A stretch of 64,000 nucleotides of DNA from Pseudomonas taiwanensis DSM 21245 (GTDB taxonomy: Bacteria > Pseudomonadota > Gammaproteobacteria > Pseudomonadales > Pseudomonadaceae), in NCBI RefSeq assembly GCF_000425785.1, contig NZ_KE384452.1, forward strand, positions 1 through 64,000. The letters are read 5' to 3'. A program made the translations under genes and the position numbers. Below are positions 43,302 through 51,786 of this stretch, one piece after another. The notes under the pieces are model-generated. The model was not told where the DNA came from. It did no database searches and worked only from the letters and a program-made list of their open reading frames with translations. Positions within the stretch are counted from its first letter, which is position 1. Every line of letters starts with the position of its first letter.

Positions 43302-44309
43302 ATGAAAGCCATCGTCTTCAGCCAGCCCGGCTTGCCGATCCAAGACCCGCAATCGCTGTACGAAACCACACTGCCCCAACCCACGCCTGGCCCACGCGAC
43401 CTGCTGGTGGAGGTCAAGGCCATCGCCGTCAACCCGGTCGATACCAAGGTCCGCGCGCGCAGCAGCGGCCACGGCCCGCAAGTGCTGGGTTGGGACACTG
43501 TCGGCATCGTCCGCGAGGTGGGTGCCGACGTTTCGCTGTTCCGACCTGGCGACGAGGTGTTCTACGCTGGCGCAATCGACCGCCCTGGCAGCTACAGCGA
43601 ATATCACCTGGTGGATGAGCGCATTGTCGGGCACAAACCCCGCACCCTTGACAACGCCAGCGCCGCCGCCCTGCCACTGACTTCCATCACCGCCTGGGAA
43701 CTGCTGTTCGATCGGCTGGGTGTCAAGGAGAAAGGCGGCAAAGGGCAAAGCCTGCTGGTGATCGGTGCCGCGGGCGGGGTCGGATCGATTCTGGTCCAGC
43801 TGGCTCGTCGGCTCACGCAACTGACCGTCATCGGCACCGCGTCGCGCCCGGAAACACAGCAGTGGGTGCAGGTAGCCGGGGCTCACCACGTGATCGATCA
43901 CTCAGCACCGATCCCGCACCAGTTGGAAACGCAGCAACTGAGCCCGGTCGACTATGTGATCAGCCTGACCCACACCGACAGCTACCTTGAGCAGATCGTC
44001 GAAGCCCTGCGTCCCCAGGGCAAACTCGCACTGATCGATGACCCTGAACAACTCGACATCATGCCACTCAAGCGCAAATCGCTGTCTGTCCATTGGGAGC
44101 TCATGTTCACCCGATCGCTGTACCACACCGACGACATGATCAAGCAGCATCAGCTGCTCGAACGGGTCGCCCGGTTGGTCGACGAGGGTGTGCTGAAAAC
44201 GACCCTGGGCGAACATTTCGGCAGAATCAGCGCAGAAAACCTCAAACGCGCCCATGCGCTGATCGAAAGCGGCAAGGCCAAGGGCAAGATCGTCCTGGAG
44301 GGATTCTGA
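43302..44309 (+). CDS. Zinc-type alcohol dehydrogenase-like protein (quinone oxidoreductase group)
   Basis: 335 aa MDR protein with AVNPVDTKVRAR, GWDTVGIVREVG and NADPH-binding VIGAAGGVGSILVQLA near residue 155. No zinc ligand set is evident. Oxidises or reduces an unknown carbonyl with NADPH. Convergent with a LysR gene and preceded by a strong inverted repeat. Confidence 0.88.
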   Translation: MKAIVFSQPGLPIQDPQSLYETTLPQPTPGPRDLLVEVKAIAVNPVDTKVRARSSGHGPQVLGWDTVGIVREVGADVSLFRPGDEVFYAGAIDRPGSYSEYHLVDERIVGHKPRTLDNASAAALPLTSITAWELLFDRLGVKEKGGKGQSLLVIGAAGGVGSILVQLARRLTQLTVIGTASRPETQQWVQVAGAHHVIDHSAPIPHQLETQQLSPVDYVISLTHTDSYLEQIVEALRPQGKLALIDDPEQLDIMPLKRKSLSVHWELMFTRSLYHTDDMIKQHQLLERVARLVDEGVLKTTLGEHFGRISAENLKRAHALIESGKAKGKIVLEGF

Positions 44310-44316
44310 TAGCGGG

Positions 44317-45243
44317 TCAGTGCCCTGCGATGGACGTATTGATGTAATGCTCACAACGCTCGGCCAGGAAGGTCCGCAACACCTGCAATGCGGGCGTGAG
44401 CGACGTGCGATGTGCGCATACCAATTGAAGCGGCGCTGGCTGGCCATGCTCGGGCGGGAAGATTTCCACCAACTTCCCCCTGCGTATGTCGTCCATGACG
44501 TCGAGCTTCGACTTGTACACCACGCCCAACCCGGCGACCGCCCAGCGTCTGACGATGTCAGCATCGTCACTGATGCGGTCGCCGGTTACCTGAAGGGTTT
44601 TCACTCCGTCAGGCGTGTGGAAATGCCAACGTTCGTAGGTTTGCTCACCCATGACATAGCGCAGACAGTTATGCCTGCTCAAGTCCTCCAGCGTCTGGGG
44701 CCGCCCGTGGCGGGCGATGTAGTCGGGAGACGCGCAGACGGTGCGGCGGTTGGAGGGTGACAGCATCAGCGACACCAGGCTCGAATCAGCGAGCTGCCCA
44801 TAACGGATGCTGGCGTCCAACTGTTCGCCGAACAGATCGGCAACCTGATCACTGACACGCAGCTGCAAAAGAACCTGCGGGTGCAGTTGCTGAAACGCAT
44901 CGAGCCATGGCAGCAGGACGTTGCGGCCCAGGTCCGATGGCATGGACAGGCGCAGCAGGCCGGCGATTTCATCGCGACCCTCGGTCAGTGCCAACTCGCC
45001 CAAATCCAGAGACTCCAGGGCTTGGCGGGCGTGAGGCAAATAGCGTACACCATCTTCCGAGAGGCGTAGCCGGCGAGTTGAGCGGATGAACAGCCTCACC
45101 CCCAGGCAGGTCTCCAGGCGCTGGATCGCGCCACTGGCCAGGGCCGGCGAAATGTCCAGCAACCTCGCGGCTGCGGAGAAGCTGCCGACCTCAGTGGTGG
45201 TGAGAAAGATCTGCAGGTCGTCGACGCGGGGGATTTTCTTCAA
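44317..45243 (-). CDS. LysR-family transcriptional regulator
   Basis: 308 aa. N-terminal helix-turn-helix (GSFSAAARLLDISPALASGAIQRLE) and LysR C-terminal domain. The stop is 8 bp from the convergent oxidoreductase stop, and the pair probably share a regulatory history. The inverted repeat at 43190 could be its target. Confidence 0.92.
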   Translation of the reverse strand: MKKIPRVDDLQIFLTTTEVGSFSAAARLLDISPALASGAIQRLETCLGVRLFIRSTRRLRLSEDGVRYLPHARQALESLDLGELALTEGRDEIAGLLRLSMPSDLGRNVLLPWLDAFQQLHPQVLLQLRVSDQVADLFGEQLDASIRYGQLADSSLVSLMLSPSNRRTVCASPDYIARHGRPQTLEDLSRHNCLRYVMGEQTYERWHFHTPDGVKTLQVTGDRISDDADIVRRWAVAGLGVVYKSKLDVMDDIRRGKLVEIFPPEHGQPAPLQLVCAHRTSLTPALQVLRTFLAERCEHYINTSIAGH

Positions 45244-45476
45244 GGGTGCAAAGTCTGTGACGGAGGAAGAGAGGTTTCAGCGTAAAGGGAATGCTGAGCA
45301 TTGGACAGCCACTGAGGATGATTCAGCGCGCCGGCCCTGGGCAAGCATCGAAATCGCTAGGCAAAAGATTTGGCCGCAGGTGCCTACACTGCTTGTACGA
45401 GGTAAACGGCAGACCGGCACCGCCGCCAAATGGTGCTTGAACCGCTCACGTCGAGGATAACTGCGCGAGGTGCTGC

Positions 45477-46247
45477 ATGAGCCTGATTCCCCATCTGTCT
45501 GGCAAGGCCAATGTGCTGGTATGCGGCGCAAGCCGGGGTATAGGGTTGGCGCTTTGCGAGGCGTTGTTGGCTCGCGAAGATGTTTCCCGGGTCTGGGCCG
45601 TGTCGCGCAACGCCACGCACGATGACAGGCTTGCGAAGCTCGGGCAGCTCAACAATCAACGCTTGGTGCCGATAGATTGCGACGCACGCGACGAGCAAGC
45701 GCTTGCGGCGCTTGCCGGACAGGTGGCGCGCGGTTGCGATCACCTTCACTTGGTCATCAGCACGCTGGGCATCCTTCATCAGGGCGGCGCAAAGGCAGAA
45801 AAATCGCTGGCGCAACTGGACCTGGCTGGCCTGCAGGCGAGCTTCGCCACCAATGCATTCGCGCCGATATTGTTGCTCAAACACCTGTTGGCGCTTTTAC
45901 GAAAAGGGCCGACTACCTTCGCAGCGCTGTCGGCCAGGGTTGGCTCGATTGGCGACAATCGGCTGGGCGGTTGGTACAGCTACCGGGCGAGCAAGGCGGC
46001 GCTGAACCAGTTGCTGCACACGGCAAGTATCGAGCTCAAACGCCTGAACCCCGCAGCCACGATTCTGGCACTGCATCCGGGTACGACCGACACCGAGCTG
46101 TCGCGGCCGTTTCAAGGAGGGGTACCCGCTGGCAAACTCTTCGAGCCTGCGTTTTGCGCGCAGTGCCTGATCGAGCTGGTGGGACGGTTTGGGCCGCTGG
46201 ACAGCGGAGGCTTCTGGGCATGGGATGGGCAAGCGATCGAGTGGTGA
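45477..46247 (+). CDS. Short-chain dehydrogenase/reductase
   Basis: 256 aa. TGxxxGxG-type motif reads CGASRGIGLAL, the NAG-like segment is STLGILHQ, and the catalytic Tyr-x3-Lys is YSYRASKAA with an upstream Ser. CsgA-like SDR. Substrate unknown. A strong bidirectional-looking terminator follows. Confidence 0.88.
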   Translation: MSLIPHLSGKANVLVCGASRGIGLALCEALLAREDVSRVWAVSRNATHDDRLAKLGQLNNQRLVPIDCDARDEQALAALAGQVARGCDHLHLVISTLGILHQGGAKAEKSLAQLDLAGLQASFATNAFAPILLLKHLLALLRKGPTTFAALSARVGSIGDNRLGGWYSYRASKAALNQLLHTASIELKRLNPAATILALHPGTTDTELSRPFQGGVPAGKLFEPAFCAQCLIELVGRFGPLDSGGFWAWDGQAIEW

Positions 46248-46284
46248 AGCCTTCGGGCAGGTTACCGGCGAGATCGCGGAAACG

Positions 46285-46310
46285 AAAAAAGGGCCCTAAG
46301 GCCCTTTTTT
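46285..46310 (+). terminator. Rho-independent terminator after the SDR gene
   Basis: AAAAAAGGGCC-CTAA-GGCCCTTTTTT: an 11-bp perfect stem with a T-run on both strands, so it can end transcription of the SDR gene and of the tRNA on the other strand. Confidence 0.95.
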
Positions 46311-46353
46311 CACGACTTACAGATCCCATTGCGAAACCTGTAGATCTTTAATT

Positions 46354-46429
<76 letters not shown>

Positions 46430-46492
46430 GTCGTGATGGGTGCCATTCTAGCGATATCTAAAACGGCGTCAACCCCTTGATTCGAAAAACTT

Positions 46493-47053
46493 TTATTTCT
46501 GCTCCGAGCCTTCGCGCAGATGCGGCCAGGCTGCCAGCAGGTAGTGTGCCATGGACCATAGGGTCAAGGCGGCCGCCACCAGCAGCAGTGCGTAGCCCAG
46601 GATCACCCAGAAAGTGACCAGCGGCGGGTTGGCCAGCAGAATCACAAGCGCCAGCATCTGCGCCGCAGTCTTCCACTTGCCGAGGTTGGACACCGCCACA
46701 TGCGCCCTCGCCCCCAGTTCGGCCATCCACTCTCGCAGGGCCGACACCACGATTTCGCGACCGATGATCACCGCCGCTGGCAGAGTCAGCCAGAAGTTGG
46801 CGTGCACTTGCACCAGCAGCACCAGGGCCACGGCCACCATCAGCTTGTCGGCCACGGGGTCGAGGAAGGCGCCGAACGGCGTGCTCTGCTGCAGACGACG
46901 GGCCAGGTAGCCATCCAGCCAGTCGGTGGCGGCGGCGATGGCGAACACACTGCTGGCGGCTGCATAGCTCCAGTGATAGGGCATGTAGAACAGCAGAATG
47001 AAGATCGGAATGAGCAGGACGCGTAGAACGGTGAGCAGGTTTGGAATATTCAT
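46493..47053 (-). CDS. pgsA: CDP-diacylglycerol-glycerol-3-phosphate 3-phosphatidyltransferase
   Basis: 186 aa. The CDP-alcohol phosphotransferase motif is DWLDGYLARRLQQ...GAFLDPVADK (residues ~43-71), with four membrane segments. It makes phosphatidylglycerol phosphate from CDP-DAG. Downstream of uvrC in the conserved order. Confidence 0.96.
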   Translation of the reverse strand: MNIPNLLTVLRVLLIPIFILLFYMPYHWSYAAASSVFAIAAATDWLDGYLARRLQQSTPFGAFLDPVADKLMVAVALVLLVQVHANFWLTLPAAVIIGREIVVSALREWMAELGARAHVAVSNLGKWKTAAQMLALVILLANPPLVTFWVILGYALLLVAAALTLWSMAHYLLAAWPHLREGSEQK

Positions 47054-47086
47054 CGGTACGACTGGCTGCGGGTTGAGTCGGGCATT

Positions 47087-48910
47087 CTACTCGCTATGCA
47101 GGCTGGCATAAATCGACTCGGCAAGCTTTTTACTGATACCGGGCGCTTTGGCGATTTCATCGACACTGGCGCGGTTGAGCTCCTGCAGGCCGCCGAAGTG
47201 CTTGAGCAGGTCTCGACGCCGCTTGGGCCCTACCCCGGCCACATCCTCCAGGCTCGAAACGCGGCGAGCCTTGCCACGGCGGGCGCGATGCCCCGTGATC
47301 GCGAAACGGTGAGCCTCGTCGCGGATCTGCTGAATCAAATGCAGCGCCGGGTTGTCGCCCTTGAGGGTGAATTCATGGGCTACGTCGTTCAAATACAGGG
47401 TCTCGAATCCCGCCTTGCGGGTCACGCCCTTGGCCACACCGAGCAGGGTCAGGTCGGTGATGGCAAGTTCCTGCATCACCTCCCGGGCCATGTTCAGCTG
47501 GCCTTTGCCGCCGTCCACCAGCAACACATCGGGCAGCTTGCCTTCGCCGTCCTTGATACGGCCATAGCGCCGAGTCAGCGCCTGGTGCATGGCGGCATAG
47601 TCATCGCCAGCGGTCACGCCTTCGATGTTGAAGCGACGATAGTCGGACTTGAGCGGACCTTCCGGGCCAAACACCACGCAACTGGCCACGGTGGCCTCGC
47701 CGCTGGAGTGACTGATGTCGTAGCACTCCAAGCGCTGTGGCACTTCATCGAGCCCCAGCACCTGGGCCAACGCCTCGAAACGCGCAGCCATGTGCTGGCG
47801 GTTGGCCAGGCGGGCGTTGAGCGCCTGCTCGGCGTTGGTGACCGCCAACTGCTGCCAGCGGGCACGGGTGCCACGCACGCGATGACTGATCGCGAGTTCA
47901 CGACCACGCAAGCTGTGCAAGGCCTCGCGGATCGCGTCGAAGTCCTCGTGCAGCACGTTGACGATCAGCTCGCCCGGCAACTCGCGCTCGGCATTGCCCA
48001 GGTAATACTGGGACAGGAACGCAGCCATCACATCAGCAACCTCTTCCTCGATGCCCACCTGAGGGAAGAAGTTCTTGCTACCCAACACCCGACCGCCGCG
48101 CACGCTGATCAGGTGCACACAGGCCCCACCGGGGTTGACGAAGGCGGCGACCACATCGACGTCGCCCGAGCCACCCTCCATGTATTGCTGGTCCTGCACC
48201 CGGCGCAACAGGGCTATCTGGTCCCGCAGCTCCGCGGCCCGCTCGAAATCGAGGGCCATGGCGGCCTTCTCCATCTCGGCATTGAGCTCGTTGCCCAACT
48301 GCTGACTGCGCCCCTCGAGGAACATCACCGAGTGGCGTACATCCTCGGCATACTCCTGTGCATCGACCAAGCCAACGCACGGCCCCTTGCAGCGCTTGAT
48401 CTGATACTGCAGGCACGGCCGGGTACGGTTGGCGTAATAGCTGTCTTCGCATTGGCGTACCGAGAAGGCCTTCTGCAACAGGCTCAGGCTTTCACGGATA
48501 GCCCCTGCGCTGGGGTACGGACCGAAATAACGCCCCTTGGCCTTCTTCGCCCCACGGTGGATCCCCAAGCGGGGGAATTCGCCATCGGAGAGAAACACAT
48601 AGGGGTAGGATTTATCGTCGCGAAGCAGAATGTTGTAGGGTGGTCGCCACTCCTTGATCAGGGTCTGCTCCAGCAACAATGCCTCGGTCTCGTTGGCGGT
48701 GATGGTGGTTTCGACCTGGGCGATGCGGCCTACCAAGGCAGCGGTCTTCGGCGCCAGCCCAGTCTTGCGGAAGTAGCTGGCCAGGCGTTTCTTGAGGTTC
48801 TTGGCCTTGCCCACGTAAAGCAGACGTGCCTCGGCATCGAACATCCGGTACACGCCCGGGCGGCCGCTGCAGGTTGCCAGGAATGCACTGGCATCAAAAA
48901 TCTGGGACAT
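47087..48910 (-). CDS. uvrC: Excinuclease ABC subunit C
   Basis: 607 aa, full length. GIY-YIG nuclease at the N terminus (SGRPGVYRMFDAEARLLYVG), a UVR motif (EKAAMALDFERAAELRDQI), the RNase H-like endonuclease domain (VDGGKGQLNMA) and C-terminal helix-hairpin-helix motifs (VAGVGPKRRRDLLKHFG). It makes both incisions around DNA lesions. Follows gacA by 6 bp. Confidence 0.98.
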   Translation of the reverse strand: MSQIFDASAFLATCSGRPGVYRMFDAEARLLYVGKAKNLKKRLASYFRKTGLAPKTAALVGRIAQVETTITANETEALLLEQTLIKEWRPPYNILLRDDKSYPYVFLSDGEFPRLGIHRGAKKAKGRYFGPYPSAGAIRESLSLLQKAFSVRQCEDSYYANRTRPCLQYQIKRCKGPCVGLVDAQEYAEDVRHSVMFLEGRSQQLGNELNAEMEKAAMALDFERAAELRDQIALLRRVQDQQYMEGGSGDVDVVAAFVNPGGACVHLISVRGGRVLGSKNFFPQVGIEEEVADVMAAFLSQYYLGNAERELPGELIVNVLHEDFDAIREALHSLRGRELAISHRVRGTRARWQQLAVTNAEQALNARLANRQHMAARFEALAQVLGLDEVPQRLECYDISHSSGEATVASCVVFGPEGPLKSDYRRFNIEGVTAGDDYAAMHQALTRRYGRIKDGEGKLPDVLLVDGGKGQLNMAREVMQELAITDLTLLGVAKGVTRKAGFETLYLNDVAHEFTLKGDNPALHLIQQIRDEAHRFAITGHRARRGKARRVSSLEDVAGVGPKRRRDLLKHFGGLQELNRASVDEIAKAPGISKKLAESIYASLHSE

Positions 48911-48916
48911 GGGTCT

Positions 48917-49555
48917 TTACAGGCTTGCGTCGACCATACCGTGGCGAACGGCCAGCAACGTCAGCTCGACGTCGCTGGTGACGGAGAGTTTTTCGAAGAT
49001 CCGATAGCGGTAAGTATTGACGGTCTTGGGCGACAGGCACAACTTGTCGGAGATGAGCTGCACCTTCTGGCAACCGACGATCATCAGGGCGATCTGGATT
49101 TCCCGCTCGGACAGGGCATCGAAAGGCGACCCCTGGGGCTGGAAGGACTTGAGCGCCAGTTGCTGGGCAATCTGCGGGCTGATGTAGCGCTGCCCGGCGA
49201 AAGCCAGGCGAATGGCCTGGACCATTTCGTCCAGCCCTGCGCCTTTGGTCAGGTAACCGGCGGCGCCGGCTTGCATCAGGCGCGTGGGGAATGGGTCTTC
49301 TTCGCACACGGTCACTGCCACCACCTTGATGTCAGGGTGGCTACGCAACAGCTTGCGGGTGGCCTCCAGGCCACCGATCCCAGGCATTTTCACGTCCATC
49401 AGGACAACGTCCGGCTTGAGTTCGCGGACCTGCTTGAGCGCCGACTCGCCTGAATCCGCCTCGCCCACCACCTGCAAGCCGTCGATGTCGGCCAGCATGC
49501 GGGTAATACCGGTTCGTACCAGATCGTGATCGTCGACCACTAGGACCCTAATCAA
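48917..49555 (-). CDS. gacA: Global response regulator GacA (UUG start)
   Basis: 213 aa. Receiver domain with phosphorylated Asp in VLMDVKMPG and a LuxR-type HTH (LSEREIQIALMIV, CLSPKTVNTYRY). The start IRVLVVDDHD is taken at a TTG (minus strand), preceded by GAGGT; a UUG start is known for fluorescent Pseudomonas gacA. It activates small RNAs that relieve RsmA/E repression and so drives exopolysaccharide and secondary metabolism. Transcribed away from the alginate-type operon. Confidence 0.97.
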   Translation of the reverse strand: MIRVLVVDDHDLVRTGITRMLADIDGLQVVGEADSGESALKQVRELKPDVVLMDVKMPGIGGLEATRKLLRSHPDIKVVAVTVCEEDPFPTRLMQAGAAGYLTKGAGLDEMVQAIRLAFAGQRYISPQIAQQLALKSFQPQGSPFDALSEREIQIALMIVGCQKVQLISDKLCLSPKTVNTYRYRIFEKLSVTSDVELTLLAVRHGMVDASL

Positions 49556-49586
49556 GCACACACCTCGTCAACAGGGCGATTGGATC

Positions 49587-49616
49587 CCGCCACCTTAACA
49601 AAATTTTTCGTGGCGG
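49587..49616. promoter_or_regulatory. Inverted repeat in the gacA promoter region
   Basis: CCGCCAC and GTGGCGG flank a 16-base AT-rich centre, about 32 bp upstream of the gacA start. Possible operator or leader hairpin. No factor can be named. Confidence 0.4.
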
Positions 49617-49888
49617 ACCTAGCGTAAAACTTCTGTCAGAAACGTCTGGCGCTGCTGCGCGGACGACCTTGCCGTTCCACGGGCGCAGTCTTGACATGGT
49701 CACTGCCCCAGCATCCACCCGGATGCCCTGTGGCCGGAAGCCGGCAGTCAACGAAACCCAATAGCATCATGCGCAACTAGATATCTAAATGCCACTATGG
49801 CCCTCCCCTTCGATTGTCGCAACCCAGGGTTTCATCTGTATGCCACCACCGCCTGCCCCGACAATTAAATCAACGGGGAGGCAAATCC

Positions 49889-50041
49889 TTGAAAAGCAAT
49901 CACACCAGCAGGGGAAGATCAATTAACCGGACATTCTCCGGCCCTTTTAGGCGTGGCGAAAACACCGCAAAAAGCCGAAAAGACGCAGATTTGACGTCAT
50001 TTTACCGCCCCTTCAACAGAAAACAATTTTTTGACGCCTAA
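49889..50041 (+). CDS. Possible 50-residue basic protein
   Basis: TTG start preceded by GGGGAGG at 7-base spacing. The product is very basic (SRGRSINRTF, PFRRGENTAKSRK). It lies in the otherwise unexplained 740-bp gap before the alginate-type operon. The strong ribosome site is the only support; it may be chance. Confidence 0.3.
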   Translation: MKSNHTSRGRSINRTFSGPFRRGENTAKSRKDADLTSFYRPFNRKQFFDA

Positions 50042-50160
50042 CTATCATCAAACTTTAACTATTTGATTTTTAACGGTTTTATAAACTTAACGAGAAACCT
50101 TTTAGTTATTTTCAACTTTAAGAACACCAACACTTGCAGCAAAAATAAAAACCCCCTTAG
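49985..50160. promoter_or_regulatory. AT-rich upstream region of the alginate-type operon
   Basis: About 175 bases far richer in A+T than the rest of the window, between gacA and algD. It includes TTTTATAAAC and repeated TTTAAC/TTAACG motifs and is a likely target for MvaT/H-NS-type proteins. I see no convincing AlgU (sigma-22) promoter of the form GAACTT-N16-TCTGA. Confidence 0.45.
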
Positions 50161-50294
50161 GATGTAAATAGACAACTAAGAAACAGCCTGTTACGCCACT
50201 TCCGAGCGCGGCTAACTTCTGCGCGTCTGCCGATCGAAAACTAACCAAACTGAGTATCTCGGCCGGCGTTGCCGCGCCCGAGGAAGAGGGATCT

Positions 50295-51602
50295 ATGAAC
50301 ATCAGTATCTTTGGACTTGGCTATGTAGGCGCAGTCTGCGCGGCGTGCCTGTCGGCACGTGGCCACACCGTGCTGGGGGTAGACATTTCTCCAGCGAAAA
50401 TCGACCTCATCAACCAGGGCAAGTCGCCCATCGTCGAGCCTGGCCTCGAAGCGTTGCTGCTCGATGGCGTCAGCAAAGGCCGACTGCGTGGTACCACCGA
50501 TGTCCAGGCCGCGATCTTCGCCACCGACCTTTCCCTGCTATGCGTCGGCACACCAAGCAAGAAGAACGGTGACCTGGACCTGGTATACATGGAAGCGGTC
50601 TGCCGCGAGATCGGCACGGCCCTGCGCGACAAGGCTGGCCGCCACACCGTGGTGGTACGCAGCACCGTGCTGCCGGGCACGGTGAAAAACGTGGTGATCC
50701 CGATCCTGGAAGCAGCTTCAGGCAAGAAGGCCGGTGAAGATTTCGGCGTCGCGGTGAACCCCGAATTCCTGCGTGAAAGCACCGCCATCAAGGACTACGA
50801 CTTCCCGGCCATGACCGTGATCGGCGAGCTGGACAGCCAATCAGGCGACCTGCTGGCTTCACTGTACGAGGGCTTGGACGCACCGGTGATCCGCAAGTCG
50901 GTGGAAGTCGCCGAGATGATCAAGTACACCTGCAACGTCTGGCACGCCACCAAGGTCAGCTTCGCCAACGAGATCGGCAATATCGCCAAAGCCTCGGGCG
51001 TCGATGGCCGCGAGGTGATGGACGTGGTCTGCCAGGACTACAAGCTCAACCTGTCGCGCTATTACCTGCGCCCCGGCTTCGCCTTCGGCGGCTCGTGCCT
51101 GCCCAAGGACGTACGCGCCCTCACTTACCGCGCCAGCCAGTTGGACGTCGAGCACCCGCTGCTGGCGTCGATCATGGCCAGCAACCGCAACCAGGTGCAG
51201 AACGCCCTGGACCTGATCGAGCGCCAGGACAAACGCAAGATCGCCCTGCTCGGCCTGGCCTTCAAGGCCGGCAGCGACGACTTGCGCGAAAGCCCGTTGG
51301 TGGAACTGGCCGAGCGCCTGATCGGCAAAGGCTATGACCTGCGTATCTTCGATGCCAACGTCGAGTACGCACGGGTCTTCGGGGCTAACCGCGATTACAT
51401 CGAATCGAAGATCCCTCACGTCTCCTCCCTGCTGCACAGCGACCTCGACCAGGTGATCGACGACGCCGAGGTCATCGTCCTGGGCAACAACGACGCACGC
51501 TTCGCCCAGGCCCTGGAGGCCAGTGATGGCAAACGGGTGATCGACCTGGTCGGTTTCATGCCCCAGACCAGCGACGCGCAACGTCAGGGCATTTGCTGGT
51601 AA
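50295..51602 (+). CDS. algD: GDP-mannose 6-dehydrogenase
   Basis: 435 aa. Rossmann IFGLGYVGAVCAAC at the N terminus, NPEFLRES, and catalytic Cys in FGGSCLPKDVRA, the AlgD signature. It oxidises GDP-mannose to GDP-mannuronate, the committed step of alginate. Closest to its alginate counterpart of all genes in the cluster. Clear AGGAAGAGGG ribosome site. First gene of an eleven-gene run. Confidence 0.93.
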   Translation: MNISIFGLGYVGAVCAACLSARGHTVLGVDISPAKIDLINQGKSPIVEPGLEALLLDGVSKGRLRGTTDVQAAIFATDLSLLCVGTPSKKNGDLDLVYMEAVCREIGTALRDKAGRHTVVVRSTVLPGTVKNVVIPILEAASGKKAGEDFGVAVNPEFLRESTAIKDYDFPAMTVIGELDSQSGDLLASLYEGLDAPVIRKSVEVAEMIKYTCNVWHATKVSFANEIGNIAKASGVDGREVMDVVCQDYKLNLSRYYLRPGFAFGGSCLPKDVRALTYRASQLDVEHPLLASIMASNRNQVQNALDLIERQDKRKIALLGLAFKAGSDDLRESPLVELAERLIGKGYDLRIFDANVEYARVFGANRDYIESKIPHVSSLLHSDLDQVIDDAEVIVLGNNDARFAQALEASDGKRVIDLVGFMPQTSDAQRQGICW

Positions 51603-51629
51603 CCGGCAGCGTGCCTAACCCGCCGTCCC

Positions 51630-51712
51630 GTGGGAGTCGGCGGAGCCAGCGACGCAATTAGTTGCGTCCGGGGGCTGCTATGCGGCACTTCGCAGGCTCC
51701 GCCAGCACCCAC
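51630..51712. repeat. REP-like nested inverted repeats between algD and alg8
   Basis: The outer arms GTGGGAGTCGGCGGAGCC and GGCTCCGCCAGCACCCAC pair at about 15 of 18 positions. An inner perfect 7-bp hairpin is GACGCAA-TTAG-TTGCGTC. The 184-bp gap is by far the largest inside the operon, and the structure could attenuate or protect the mRNA. Confidence 0.65.
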
Positions 51713-51786
51713 AAGCCCCGAGTTCCGTCGACGAAATCACCTTCGTTGATCGACATCGGGCACCCGACAACAGGAGTTGAAGCTAC

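Noticed and set aside
47096..49453. 785-codon ORF antisense to uvrC and gacA
   Set aside because: It mirrors two highly conserved genes in a GC-rich genome, has no ribosome site, and its residues are rich in Gly/His/Gln with no domain.
50221..50265. AlgU (sigma-22) promoter GAAAAC...TCTCG before algD
   Set aside because: The -35 and spacing differ too much from GAACTT-N16-TCTGA to claim it.
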